Shown piece after piece: positions 50,230 to 59,284 of a DNA stretch of 64,000 nucleotides. The notes under the pieces are model-generated. The model made no database searches and was not told where the DNA came from. It was given only the letters and a program-made list of their open reading frames with translations. Made by a program: the position numbers and the translations under genes. The stretch is taken from assembly GCA_030583925.1 (NCBI GenBank), contig CP129482.1:2666001-2730000 (forward strand), in the 5' to 3' direction. The stretch comes from Anaerolineales bacterium. GTDB taxonomy: Bacteria; Chloroflexota; Anaerolineae; Anaerolineales; Villigracilaceae. The stretch's first letter is position 1; each line of letters begins with the position of its first letter.

Positions 50230-52662
50230 TCACTCATACGCCAACACTTCACGAATCGTCAGGCGCGCGGCGTTGCGCGCGGGGATGATGCTCGCGAGGG
50301 TCGAGAGCACGATGACCAGCGCAAGCCAGATGAGATAGCCTTGATAGGTGAAGACCACGTCAATGGCAGATTGGAAAATGGCGAGGCTGACGATGGTCGA
50401 AAGCAAATACGTGAATGGGACCGAAAGAATCATCGCCAACACAAACGAGATCGAACCGATGACGATGCCCTCCGCGATGACGGTTCGCATCACGGCGCGA
50501 TCGTCGGCGCCGATGGCGCGCATGATGCCGATCTCGCGCGTGCGTTCAAGAACGTTCATGCCCATCGTGCCAGTGAGTCCCATCGAACCAACGATGGCGG
50601 TGAGGACTGCCATGATGAGCAAAAAGACGACGAGCGTGTCGAGACTTTCCACCGCCGTATCCAACGAGGCGCGTCCCGCCTCCGCCACACGAACTTTGTA
50701 GCCGCGCTCGCGGAAGAATTTATCCAACTCCTCCGCTTTGGCGTTTTGATAGGCGCGGTCGTGTTGCGCGGTGACGAGCCTGAACGAATACGAACGGTTC
50801 GCAAGATTGCTCATCTGCGAAACAAATTCGTACGGCGCGTATGCCAGCACGCCTTCGCGGTCAACGAATTGAAAAATGCCGACCACTTCCCAAACTTCCT
50901 CGCGCCCCTCGAGCTTGATATGCACAAAGTCGCCTGCTTTGAGGTCGGGAAAATATTCACGCGCTCCCTCGCTGATGGCGAGTTTCTTCACATCGTCCGC
51001 GCGCAGCCAGCGCCCATCAAGCACGATCGGCTCGACGAGTTCGCTATCAGCGGGAGGAGCGAACACATTAAGATTTTCCATCACGTTCCCGTTCGCGTCG
51101 AGCAGCTCGCCGCTGACGAACTGCCAACCTTCCACGCGTTCCACTCCATCCAACTGCATCGCAACCTGTTCGATCTCGCGCAAGCGATACGGCTCATCGA
51201 AATCCAGCGATACATCGGCGACAAAATATTTTCCGATCTGTCCGATGTGATCGTGCAAGGTCACGCGCACGTTGAAGACCGCGATGAAAATGGCGCCGCC
51301 CATCGTCAGCGTGAACAACGTCAGCGCGAGACGGCGTTTGCGGCGGAACGTGTTTCGCAATGAAATGACAAACGGACGCGGGATGTGGATTCCGCGCGCG
51401 GCGAGGACACGCGTCGCCTTGACCTGAATCCAATCGAACCACGGCAGACGCTTCCCTTCCTCAGGGGAGGCTGAGTTCTCGTCGTCAGCCAACCCGCCGC
51501 TGAGAGCGCGCAAGACCGTGATGCGCGAGCCGCTGACCACAGGCGCGAGTCCCGCGATCAACGGCACGAACAGACCGACCAGGATTTGAATCACGAACGC
51601 CATCGGCACGATGCGATAACCGAGCAACGTGAAATTCAATTCGTTTGCGATGAACAACGCCAGCCCATACGCGCCCTGCCCTCCAAGCGGAACGGCGATG
51701 AACAGCGCCATGACTCCGAACGCCATGATGAGCGTGATGTACATCCGCAAGACCTGACCGCGCTGTCCGCCCACGAGTTTGATCACGCCGATGTGGCGGA
51801 GATGTTGATTCAATAACGCGCTCAGCGTGTTGGCGATCAACGAACTGGAGAGGAGCACGATTAAAATTCCCAGCGCCATCAAAATGCCGAGAACTGCGTT
51901 GATCGTATCTGCCAGCGGATGTTTATGCGTCTCCGAGAATCTCGAACGGACGACGAGGTTTCCGTTCTTTTCGAGTTTGTCCTTCAACTCCGCGCCCACC
52001 TCGCGGACGTAGGCAATGTCGTCGCCGTCGCCCGAAACGGTGATCAACGCGCGGTTAAACGATTCAGGCTCACCGAGATATGGAAGCGTGTCCATCGTGA
52101 TGTAGGCGGTCGGCGAGGCTAGGAAATCTCCCGCCGCCGATGCGGTGTCGCGCACAATTCCCGCAACGGGCAGAGTCTTCGTCGAGCCGTCGGGCAATTG
52201 GAATTCGAGCAGGTCGCCAACCTGCACATCCAGATCTTCCAGTGCGTTGAGTTCCAGTAACACCTCGCGCTTGTTCGGAATGGGCGCGCCTTCGAGGGGA
52301 TTCAGCAAATTCACCGTGTTCTTCTCGAAACTATCGAAGGCGGTCACGTCGAGGGTTGTCCATTTTTCGGTTCCAGGCACGCGCACGCGCATGTTGAACA
52401 CGCGCCGCGCTTCGGCGTCCTTCACGTCCCGCTGGTTGCGAATCGAATCCAACGCGTCTTCGTCGAAGTTCGTCATCCGCAATTCGATGTTGGCGGGCGC
52501 GTTCGCCGCGTACGAAACGCTCATATCCTGCGAAATGATCTGATACGCGCCCGCGATCACGCCAATGGAAAACACGCCCACCGCGATGGAAAACACCACC
52601 AACAGCGTGCGGGCTTTGTTATCGAACAGGTCGTGCAATACTTTTCGCCAGCGAGGTTTCAT
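50230..52662 (-). CDS. FtsX/MacB-type ABC permease
   Basis: The 810-residue protein starts MKPRWRKVLHDLFDNKARTL. Its layout is helix 1, extracytoplasmic domain, FtsX block (about 260-400), a second helix with soluble domain (FVISLRNTFRRKRRLALTLF), then a second FtsX block (ERTREIGIMRAIGADDRAVM). It is the membrane partner of the two ATPases upstream. The cytosolic loop between the halves (GGLADDENSASPEEGKR) is acidic. Confidence 0.92.
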   Translation of the reverse strand: MKPRWRKVLHDLFDNKARTLLVVFSIAVGVFSIGVIAGAYQIISQDMSVSYAANAPANIELRMTNFDEDALDSIRNQRDVKDAEARRVFNMRVRVPGTEKWTTLDVTAFDSFEKNTVNLLNPLEGAPIPNKREVLLELNALEDLDVQVGDLLEFQLPDGSTKTLPVAGIVRDTASAAGDFLASPTAYITMDTLPYLGEPESFNRALITVSGDGDDIAYVREVGAELKDKLEKNGNLVVRSRFSETHKHPLADTINAVLGILMALGILIVLLSSSLIANTLSALLNQHLRHIGVIKLVGGQRGQVLRMYITLIMAFGVMALFIAVPLGGQGAYGLALFIANELNFTLLGYRIVPMAFVIQILVGLFVPLIAGLAPVVSGSRITVLRALSGGLADDENSASPEEGKRLPWFDWIQVKATRVLAARGIHIPRPFVISLRNTFRRKRRLALTLFTLTMGGAIFIAVFNVRVTLHDHIGQIGKYFVADVSLDFDEPYRLREIEQVAMQLDGVERVEGWQFVSGELLDANGNVMENLNVFAPPADSELVEPIVLDGRWLRADDVKKLAISEGAREYFPDLKAGDFVHIKLEGREEVWEVVGIFQFVDREGVLAYAPYEFVSQMSNLANRSYSFRLVTAQHDRAYQNAKAEELDKFFRERGYKVRVAEAGRASLDTAVESLDTLVVFLLIMAVLTAIVGSMGLTGTMGMNVLERTREIGIMRAIGADDRAVMRTVIAEGIVIGSISFVLAMILSVPFTYLLSTIVSLAIFQSAIDVVFTYQGYLIWLALVIVLSTLASIIPARNAARLTIREVLAYE

Positions 52663-52673
52663 AACATCTATCC

Positions 52674-52759
52674 TGTCATTGCGAGCCACGAAGTGGCGAA
52701 GCAATCTCCTCGAAGGCGAGGAGATTGCTTCGTCGCCCTACGGGCTCCTCGCAATGACA
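52674..52759. repeat. ATTGCGAG...CTCGCAAT dispersed inverted repeat
   Basis: TGTCATTGCGAG (52674-52685) pairs with CTCGCAATGACA (52748-52759). The inner arms AGCAATCTCCTCG and CGAGGAGATTGCT are perfect too, so the whole element folds as one long hairpin. It lies between permease and ATPase genes. Confidence 0.85.
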
Positions 52760-52760
52760 G

Positions 52761-53513
52761 TTAATTCCTTTTCCTACTATCTCCAACGATCAACCCATCC
52801 GCAATGGTGATATTGCGCGTGGTGCGCGAGGTGAGCGATGGATCGTGAGTGACCATCAACACGGTCTTCCCGCGCCGCGCCAATTCTTCAAACAGGTCAA
52901 TGATGATGTTCGCCGATTTGGTGTCGAGATTTCCAGTCGGCTCATCGGCGACGAGCAAAGGAGGATCGCACGCCATTGCCCGCGCAATTGCGGCGAGTTG
53001 TTGCTGTCCCGTCGAAACCAGCACGGGCAATTTGTTCGCAAACTTTTCAAGCCCAACGAGTTTCAACATTTCCATAGCGTGGCTGGGACGTTCATCGAAG
53101 TCGTACATGTCGGCGTAATCCATCGGAAGCATGGCATTCTCCAGCAACGTGAGCATCGGAAGCAATTGAAAAAACTGAAACACGATTCCCAAGTTGCGCC
53201 CACGCCACTTCGAGCGCTGGCTTTCACTCACGCCCGTGTAAATGTCCGTGCCGCCGATGACCACCTTGCCTTCCGACGGATGGTCAATGCCAGTGATCAT
53301 GTTGAGCAGTGTGGATTTTCCGCTCCCCGACTTGCCGACGATGCCGACAAACTCGCCGCGGTTGATAGTCAGGTCAACGCCTTTCAACACAGTGAACTCA
53401 CCCGCCGCGTTTTTGAATCGTTTGACGACGCCGTGCAGGTCGATCATCGCCTCAGGCGACGACATGGCATGATGGTTAGAAGCAGATTTCCCCTTGGTCC
53501 GACGCGGGCTCAT
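52761..53513 (-). CDS. ABC exporter ATPase with altered signature motif
   Basis: The 250-residue protein has Walker A (GKSGSGKST), Q-loop (GIVFQFFQLLPMLT), Walker B (LLVADEPTGNLD) and H-loop (MVTHD). Where LSGGQQQR is expected it has VSTGQQQLAAIARAM: the first Gly of the signature is Thr, and the following Arg is Leu. It may be a weak or regulatory ATPase half working with the normal ATPase upstream. ATG at 53513 overlaps that gene as ATGA, with GGAGGCGG in front. Confidence 0.9.
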   Translation of the reverse strand: MSPRRTKGKSASNHHAMSSPEAMIDLHGVVKRFKNAAGEFTVLKGVDLTINRGEFVGIVGKSGSGKSTLLNMITGIDHPSEGKVVIGGTDIYTGVSESQRSKWRGRNLGIVFQFFQLLPMLTLLENAMLPMDYADMYDFDERPSHAMEMLKLVGLEKFANKLPVLVSTGQQQLAAIARAMACDPPLLVADEPTGNLDTKSANIIIDLFEELARRGKTVLMVTHDPSLTSRTTRNITIADGLIVGDSRKRN

Positions 53514-54298
53514 TTCCGCCTCCACCACGACAATCGCCGTTTGGGATTCGATCCCGCTTCATCCGCGGACTTCGATTTGCTCTCCAGTGGACGCGTCTCC
53601 AACTCCCCATCCGTGATTCGCATGGTGCGCGAGAAACGCGTGGACAGCGACTCGTCATGCGTGACCATCACGATGGTTTTGCCTTGCTCGCTGACGAGGC
53701 GCTCGAAGACTTCGAAGATGTGCTCCGCTGTGATCGAGTCGAGACTGCCCGTCGGTTCGTCGGCAATGAGGATGAGCGGATCGTTCGCCAGCGCGCGCGC
53801 AATCGCCACGCGTTGTTGTTGTCCGCCCGAGATGTACGCGGGGAGTTTGTCGGCGTGTTCTTCGATCTCGACGAGGCGCAATAATTCGATGGCGCGTTGA
53901 CGCGACTGCTTCGGGTTGAAGTTGCCGCACAAGTCCATCGGCAGGGTGATGTTTTCGACGAGCGTGAGCATCGGCAAAAGTTGGAACGATTGAAAGACGA
54001 CGCCCATCGTCTGCCCGCGCCAGAGGGCGATCTCGTCTTCTTTTTTCTTGTGAACCGAAACGGGCGCGCCGTTGGCATGGACGATGACCTCGCCCTCGCT
54101 GAGATGGTCCACGCCCGTGATCATGTTGAGCAGTGTGGACTTTCCCGCCCCCGACTTGCCGACAACGCCGAGGAATTCACCCGCCTCAATTTGCAAGTTG
54201 ATATTTTTGAGCGCGGTGAAATCGCCCGCCGCCGTGGAGTAGGTTTTCACCACGTCGCGCAGTTCGATCAGGTGTTGGGTTGAGCCTTGAGCTTTCAT
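53510..54298 (-). CDS. ABC exporter ATPase (LolD/MacB type)
   Basis: The 262-residue protein has Walker A (GKSGAGKST), Q-loop (GVVFQSFQLLPMLT), canonical signature (ISGGQQQRVAIARAL), Walker B (LILIADEPTGSLD) and H-loop (MVTHD). It opens the four-gene export operon. The C-terminal 30 residues are basic (NPKRRLSWWRRK). With the next gene it may form a heterodimer in which only one composite site is fully active. Confidence 0.94.
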   Translation of the reverse strand: MKAQGSTQHLIELRDVVKTYSTAAGDFTALKNINLQIEAGEFLGVVGKSGAGKSTLLNMITGVDHLSEGEVIVHANGAPVSVHKKKEDEIALWRGQTMGVVFQSFQLLPMLTLVENITLPMDLCGNFNPKQSRQRAIELLRLVEIEEHADKLPAYISGGQQQRVAIARALANDPLILIADEPTGSLDSITAEHIFEVFERLVSEQGKTIVMVTHDESLSTRFSRTMRITDGELETRPLESKSKSADEAGSNPKRRLSWWRRK

Positions 54299-54543
54299 GC
54301 TGTTCTTTGTTTCTCGAAAATTCCCCGAAGGAACTTCGATATGATTTTACCTTGTTTGTTCGTTTGTGAAAAATTTCCTAATCTACGGTTTAGAAAGGTC
54401 GGCTCGGTGTTGGCGAAAGTAGCTGGCAGTCAATTTATCACGAATTGTTTTGTGAAACTCGAGTAGTTTGAACGTGAATGCCGCTCCTCGCAACGACATG
54501 GCATGAGGCTATAATCGCAACAACCACAACCGAGGAGAGTCCC

Positions 54544-55170
54544 ATGTCGAACGTTTTTGAATCCAAACACCCGCTGGTCGCCCACAAACTTTCACGATTG
54601 AGAGATAAAAACACCGAGCCGAAAAAGTTCCGCGAGTTCGTGCGCGAGATCGCCGCGTTGCTCGCCTACGAAGCGACGGCTGACCTCGCTACGATGCCGC
54701 GTGACTTGGAGACTCCGCTAGCGAAGATGCAAGGCGCCGAACTGAAGGAAAAGATCGGACTCGTCCCCATTTTGCGCGCGGGGCTGGGGATGGTCGAAGG
54801 CGTGTGGGGGCTGATGCCCAGCGCGGAAGTCTGGCACATCGGTTTGTATCGCGACGAGCACACGCTCCGCCCTGTGGAATATTACAACAAACTCCCCACC
54901 GAGCCGACCGTGTCAGTCTGCCTCATCCTCGACCCGATGCTTGCAACGGGAGGTTCAGCCACAGCAACCGCGGATGTGCTCAAACGCTGGGGCGTGAAGA
55001 AGATCAAATTCGTCGGGCTGATCGCCGCGCCCGAGGGAATCAAAGCGATGCAGACGGCGCATCCCGACATTGACATTTACATCGCCGCAATTGACAGTCA
55101 CCTCAACGAACGCGCGTACATCGTGCCAGGGCTTGGCGACGCGGGGGATCGGCAGTTTGGGACGGGGTGA
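54544..55170 (+). CDS. upp: Uracil phosphoribosyltransferase
   Basis: The 208-residue protein starts [20 protein letters not shown]. Key motifs are [14 protein letters not shown], the PRPP loop [13 protein letters not shown] and the C-terminal uracil-binding [16 protein letters not shown]. It makes UMP from uracil and PRPP. GAGGAGAG precedes the ATG, and a TATAAT lies at 54510-54515 without an obvious -35 box. The 245 bases upstream hold no other gene. Confidence 0.96.
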   Translation: MSNVFESKHPLVAHKLSRLRDKNTEPKKFREFVREIAALLAYEATADLATMPRDLETPLAKMQGAELKEKIGLVPILRAGLGMVEGVWGLMPSAEVWHIGLYRDEHTLRPVEYYNKLPTEPTVSVCLILDPMLATGGSATATADVLKRWGVKKIKFVGLIAAPEGIKAMQTAHPDIDIYIAAIDSHLNERAYIVPGLGDAGDRQFGTG

Positions 55171-55345
55171 GGGAAGTGATTGGTAAATAGTAATTGGTAA
55201 TTGAGGGAGGAGGAGTGGAGAATTAGAGAATTGGAGACTAGAGACTGGAGATTCGCTGGTCGAGTAGCGAGGAGCGGTTGTTGCGAGGAGCGTATCGAGA
55301 CTAGAGACTGGAGACTGGCGAGTTGAAAATTTGGTAACTTGTAAT
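55171..55345. repeat. Minisatellite cluster
   Basis: Contains GGTAAATAGTAATTGGTAATT, GGAGAATTAGAGAATTGGAGACT, GGAGACTGG and the GCTGGTCGAGTAGCGAGGAGCG repeat. It follows upp directly. No gene is present. Confidence 0.85.
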
Positions 55346-55356
55346 TGGAGGCTGAT

Positions 55357-55779
55357 ATGGCTAAAAACGATCTAAAGACCAAGGTCAATACTGCCAGCGT
55401 GAAAAAATTTCTCGATGCTGTTAAAGATGAACAGACACGCGCCGATTGTTATGAAATCCTCAAGATGATGAAGCAAGCCACCAAAGAAGAGCCGAAGATG
55501 TGGGGTTCGAGCATCGTCGGCTTCGGCAGTTATCACTACAAAGGCAAAAGCGGGCGCGAAGGCGATTGGATGCTGACGGGCTTCTCGCCGCGCAAACAAA
55601 ATCTCACGCTCTATCTCATGGGCGGCTTCGACACGCACAAAGCCCTCCTCAAAAAACTCGGCAAGCACACCACCAGCGTTGGGTGCTTGTACATCAAAAA
55701 ACTGGACGACGTGGATAAAAAGGTTTTGAAAGAACTCGTCGCCGCTTCGGTAAAACGGATGAAACAACTCAACCAATGA
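55357..55779 (+). CDS. DUF1801 protein
   Basis: The 140-residue protein matches DUF1801 (PF08818): SVKKFLDAVKDEQTRADCYE, EPKMWGSSIVGFGSYHYKG, TGFSPRKQNLTLYLMGGF and GKHTTSVGCLYIKKLDDVD. The fold resembles YdhG/frataxin-like small domains, with no known function. Its stop overlaps the start of the methyltransferase gene (ATGA), which suggests joint expression. Confidence 0.87.
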   Translation: MAKNDLKTKVNTASVKKFLDAVKDEQTRADCYEILKMMKQATKEEPKMWGSSIVGFGSYHYKGKSGREGDWMLTGFSPRKQNLTLYLMGGFDTHKALLKKLGKHTTSVGCLYIKKLDDVDKKVLKELVAASVKRMKQLNQ

Positions 55780-56519
55780 CCGTTCAAAAAGACGCGGCAG
55801 GCAGCGAGAAAAAATTTCTTCGTCAATTCGCCGACTTTCAGGATCAACGCGTCCTCGAAGTCGGATGCGGCGAAGGGAGGCTGACTCGCCACTACGCGCA
55901 CGCTTCCTCTCTGACCATCGGGCTGGATTCAGACCCTGACGCGTTGCGCGTCGCCCTGATCGAATCGCCGCACGAGTCGAAACACAAATCCGCATTTATC
56001 AACGCCCAAGCGGAACATCTCCCCTTCTCGAAAAACAAATTCGACATCGCCATTCTGGCATGGTCGCTCTGATGTATTGAACACGAGGGCATGGTCCATG
56101 CCCTGAGCGAAATTCGGCGTGTGTTGATTCCGAATGGCATCCTGATTGACCTGCGCCCTGTGTTGGATCGCTGGACGGTTGAAGTGGCTTCCGCACGCGC
56201 GAACAGCCAAACGGGGAGAGTGACCGATTTTCCCGTCGGGTTGGAGGATGACGCGGCGGCGAATCAAGCCATGGCGGAGTCCGAGTCGAAGGGATGGTTT
56301 GTCCGCGAGCGCGATGAATTTTTTCCGTTCGTCTACTCGTGGGATTCGGCAAACGAACTCGAAGAATGGATCGCCGAGGAGTGGCAGGATTTCATCGCGT
56401 TGGACGATGAGACGCGCCGCGCCACGCGCTCGGCATGGGCGCTGGCAGACGGGGACGCACGCGTGCAACTCAATTTGAAAATGTTGATCACGCGGTGGAG
56501 GGTGGGGGAAGAGGATTAG
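55776..56519 (+). CDS. Selenocysteine-containing SAM methyltransferase (TGA at 56070-56072 = Sec99)
   Basis: One in-frame TGA divides a 744-base frame. Read through, the 247 residues form one class I methyltransferase: motif I VLEVGCGEGRLTR (26-38), acidic GLDSDPD, AEHLPFSKNKFDIAIL, then AWSL-U-CIEHEGM (U99, C100) and the usual HALSEIRRVLIPNGILIDLRP. Without read-through the protein would end in strand 4 of the fold. A 7-bp hairpin with loop GGUCC starts its loop 21 bases after the UGA, an ideal bacterial SECIS. SelB is present in the window. The U-C pair replaces a spot that often holds Cys in relatives (recalled, not searched). Substrate is unknown; arsenic or another soft acceptor is possible. 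Confidence 0.88.
56086..56104 (+). promoter_or_regulatory. Candidate bacterial SECIS of the methyltransferase gene
   Basis: AGGGCAU (56086-56092), loop GGUCC (56093-56097) and AUGCCCU (56098-56104) form a perfect 7-bp stem. The loop begins 21 bases after the UGA and starts with GG, within the known limits for bacterial SECIS elements. Confidence 0.8.
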
Positions 56520-56635
56520 AGACTGGGGATTGGGTAATTGGTAAGTTGTAATTGGAGACTAGAGACTAGAGATTGGAGAATTAGAGAATTGGAGAATTGG
56601 AGAATTGGAGAATTGGAGGCTTCGGCAGGTTCAGG
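56520..56635. repeat. Minisatellite next to truncated integrase
   Basis: GGTAATTGGTAAGTTG, AGACTAGAGACTAGAGATT and several GGAGAATT units. It lies exactly where the integrase body is missing, as 1497-1694 lies at the end of the intact integrase. Confidence 0.85.
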
Positions 56636-56665
56636 GCAAGCCTTGTGCCTGAGAAGTACTTGAAC

Positions 56666-56719
56666 AGTGCGGATGGCATCAGAGACGAGTTGCAGGAGTT
56701 TTGGGGGTTGGGTTTGCAT
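56666..56719 (-). pseudogene. intI: Truncated integron integrase (first 18 codons)
   Basis: The first 18 codons ([18 protein letters not shown]) match intact IntI with one change (V15A). The match continues a few bases, then stops in unrelated and repeat sequence. The ATG (56717-56719), Pc and attI are kept. This integron cannot recombine without an integrase supplied from elsewhere, such as the one at 1695-2660. Confidence 0.9.
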
Positions 56720-56722
56720 GTG

Positions 56723-56751
56723 TTGACCGTGACAAGGTGAGATTGTATAAT
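56723..56751 (+). promoter_or_regulatory. Cassette promoter Pc of the second integron
   Basis: TTGACC (56723-56728), 17-base spacer and TATAAT (56746-56751), identical to 2664-2692. Confidence 0.83.
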
Positions 56752-56866
56752 CCGTTTAGTCGATTTTAACCTAATCCGCCTAAACGCCCAAACGATTTAG
56801 GAGATTAGGCGGACGTTTCCATCCAAAGGAATTTGGTGTTGCGTCCGCATAAACTCTAGTTAGCCA
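56752..56866 (+). other. attI: attI of the second integron
   Basis: Matches 2693-2800 almost base for base and ends at G56859 with the crossover before TTAGCC. From there the sequence differs from the first integron, as expected for another first cassette. Confidence 0.85.
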
Positions 56867-56892
56867 CCTTCCTTGCAAAGAGTAAAAAAAAT

Positions 56893-57621
56893 ATGAGCCA
56901 AATCAACGAGTTCCCGAAATCGGTTATTGAAAAACTTGGTTACTATGTTTACTTGTTAATTGACCCAAAAACAAATGATGTTTTTTATGTTGGCAAAGGA
57001 ATTGGAAATCGAATCTTCCAGCACATTAATAGCGCAATATCTTCACCGCTTGAAAGCGATAAACTCGAAAAAATCCGCTCAATTCAGGCAAAAGGTCTAC
57101 AAGTCAAGCATGTAATTCATAGGCACGGCTTAACTGAAAAAGAAGCGTTTGAAGTTGAAGCATCTTTGATAGATTTTATTGGTATCCGAGATTTAACAAA
57201 TATTGTAAATGGTCATCATTCTGATTATCGTGGAAGCATGAACATTGTCGAAGTTATTGCTCAATATAAAGCGCCAAAAATTAAAATTAAAGAGCCGTCC
57301 ATCCTGATTGTGGTAAATCAATTGTTTGAGCGTGGAATGAGCGATGACGAACTTTATGAAATAACTCGCGGCAACTGGGTTGTAGGTGAACGACGAGGAA
57401 TGGCAAAATTTGCTTTCTCTGTTTTCAATGGTGTTGTTCGGCAAGTTTATGAAATTGAAAAATGGTTTCCAGTCACAGCACGAAGGCAAGAACAGAAAAC
57501 AAGGCAACGCTGGCGATTTGAAGGAACAGTATCGCAAGAGTTACAGCATTATGTTGGTGGTAGTGTTGAAAATTATGTCACTTACGGCGCACAGAACCCG
57601 ATAAAATATGTTAACTGTTAA
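56893..57621 (+). CDS. LEM-3-like GIY-YIG domain protein (cassette of second integron)
   Basis: The 242-residue protein starts with a GIY-YIG-type nuclease domain of the LEM-3-like group: YYVYLLIDPKTNDVFYVGKG, then GNRIFQH and the Glu in AFEVEASLIDFIG. The second half (ELYEITRGNWVVGERRGMAK, FSVFNGVVRQVYEIEKWFPV) is a domain often attached to this family, of unknown role, possibly nucleic-acid binding. It begins 33 bases after the attI crossover and is AT-rich. A defence or DNA-processing function is plausible but unproven. Confidence 0.84.
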   Translation: MSQINEFPKSVIEKLGYYVYLLIDPKTNDVFYVGKGIGNRIFQHINSAISSPLESDKLEKIRSIQAKGLQVKHVIHRHGLTEKEAFEVEASLIDFIGIRDLTNIVNGHHSDYRGSMNIVEVIAQYKAPKIKIKEPSILIVVNQLFERGMSDDELYEITRGNWVVGERRGMAKFAFSVFNGVVRQVYEIEKWFPVTARRQEQKTRQRWRFEGTVSQELQHYVGGSVENYVTYGAQNPIKYVNC

Positions 57622-57646
57622 ACAAAAACGCCGCCGAACAAAGCGT

Positions 57647-59284
57647 TCTCAGAAACAGCTAGGTCGGGACAAGTTGTAAGCCAAATTTGGCGGCTTTCTT
57701 CTTGAGATATTTGAGTTGCTGATCTTGGTAGTGGCGCTCATACTCAGCGGCGCTCAAAGGCTCATATTCCACTTTGTACTTCAACATGCGGTACACCACC
57801 CGTGCGATCAGATGGGCAGTGGCGACTGCCGCCTGCGCTGGTCCTAAGCGTGATTTTTGTCTGCGGTAATGCACGCCAAACATACAATCGGCGCGCATCA
57901 TCGAACCCGCTGCCATGCGAAAGGCTTGCCCAGCCCGATTACGGGTCTTCAAGGTGCGGCTTTGCAGAACCTTCCCACCCGAGATGTCGTTCTTGGGCGC
58001 CAGTCCCAGCCAAGAACAAAAGTGTTTTTCGTTTGGAAACTTTGACATATCCGTCCCCACTTCGATCACAATGGTCTGCGCCAGCGAAGCGCTCACCCCA
58101 TGCACGGCGGTGAGATCCACGCCGCAGATGCGTTTCAGATGCTTGCGCACCTCCACCTCTTTCGGCGCATTCTTGCTGTGCGAGTGGCGTTTGTTGGATG
58201 GCAACGGCGAGAGTTCTTCATGTGCCCAATCAGGTCGAATTAATCCGTACGTTCGCTCGATCTCTGCATCACAGGCTTCGATTTGTTTTGTGTAGAAATC
58301 ATATAACTCCAGCGCTTGCTTGAGGATAAACAAATGTTCCTCCCGCCAGGTGCCTGTGAGGGCTTTGGTGATCTCCGTTTCATCCTTCTTGCAACGATAG
58401 TTCCGCAACTGCGCCAGTTTGTATGGGTCGCGTTCTCCATCCACAATCGCTCGGATGATCGTCTGTCCTGTACTTCCCGTCACGTCGCTCAACGCTTGCG
58501 ACAACTGGATGTTCATTTGCAACAACGCCTTTTGCATATGCAGAATGTGCGGCGAGCGATGCTGGATCAATTGCGCTCTGTGTCTGAGCAGCGTTCGCAA
58601 GGCAACCAAGTCCGCTTCGGGTCGAAACGAACTCTCCAGCAATCCATACGCATGCAGGGTTTGGATCCATTGACAGTCCAGCACATCACTCTTGCGTCCC
58701 GGCACTCTTCTCAATGATCGTGAACTGATGAGGTGACATCGAAACTCTTGTTGTTCGAGCTCCTCAAACAATGGAATCCAGTACACACCTGTGCTTTCCA
58801 TCGCAACGCTGGTTACACCATACTCTCGTAACCACTCCCCGATGGCTTTCAAATCCGCCGTGTAACTCCCGAAGGTACGCACCAACTGAGCATCTTCTTT
58901 CCCCGTCACGCACACCACGATCTCGTGCGCTCCAATGTCCACACCAGCCGCATTCGGGTTCACCTTGCTCATTCCCACCATCCTCCGCGCTTCCATGTCC
59001 CCCTCTTTGGGTTTGCTCAATTTGCTCATGGGATCCTCCTTTCCATCGCAAATGGACAGACCCGATCACTTATTTTTCATAGCTTTCTCATCGGGGTTGG
59101 CGCGCAAACCACAGACAGCGAGCGCACCACCACCAGTTGATGCATCATCGTGACCGGCAACCACGGTGCAGCCTCGGGATTTTTCTTCACCACTGCTAGA
59201 TGTCCGGCTTCTTGTCTGCCCTTCGGGAGTATACTTGCCTTGCGTCTCTGTTTCTCCTGTGAAACATGAGCCGCTCATGCAAAG
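57647..59284 (-). mobile_element. IS110-family insertion sequence, copy 2
   Basis: Identical to copy 1 (4270-5908) apart from one coding base and one T at the left edge. It lies in the same orientation relative to attC and at the same attC position, with GT at each junction. Confidence 0.93.
57659..59029 (-). CDS. IS110-family transposase, copy 2
   Basis: The 456-residue protein equals copy 1 except M377 for V377 (base 57901). All DEDD residues (D31, E78, D115, D118) and S350 are present, so it should be active. The candidate bridge RNA region (59030-59284) is identical to that of copy 1, which fits with both elements choosing the same target. Confidence 0.95.
   Translation of the reverse strand: MSKLSKPKEGDMEARRMVGMSKVNPNAAGVDIGAHEIVVCVTGKEDAQLVRTFGSYTADLKAIGEWLREYGVTSVAMESTGVYWIPLFEELEQQEFRCHLISSRSLRRVPGRKSDVLDCQWIQTLHAYGLLESSFRPEADLVALRTLLRHRAQLIQHRSPHILHMQKALLQMNIQLSQALSDVTGSTGQTIIRAIVDGERDPYKLAQLRNYRCKKDETEITKALTGTWREEHLFILKQALELYDFYTKQIEACDAEIERTYGLIRPDWAHEELSPLPSNKRHSHSKNAPKEVEVRKHLKRICGVDLTAVHGVSASLAQTIVIEVGTDMSKFPNEKHFCSWLGLAPKNDISGGKVLQSRTLKTRNRAGQAFRMAAGSMMRADCMFGVHYRRQKSRLGPAQAAVATAHLIARVVYRMLKYKVEYEPLSAAEYERHYQDQQLKYLKKKAAKFGLQLVPT

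Noticed and set aside
50170..51363. Long plus-strand open frame opposite the permease gene
   Set aside because: It is His/Arg/Asp-rich, has no domain and lies wholly opposite a clear FtsX-type permease gene.
56070..56072. Methyltransferase as a simple pseudogene
   Set aside because: Only one stop interrupts an otherwise intact frame; it is TGA, next to a Cys codon, and is followed by a well-placed SECIS-like hairpin.
56516..56719. A 67-codon minus-strand gene
   Set aside because: Only its first 18 codons are integrase; the rest is translated minisatellite. It is treated as an intI remnant.
57647..59284. Second IS copy as an assembly artefact
   Set aside because: The flanks differ, and the copies differ by a coding base and a junction base, so two real copies are more likely.
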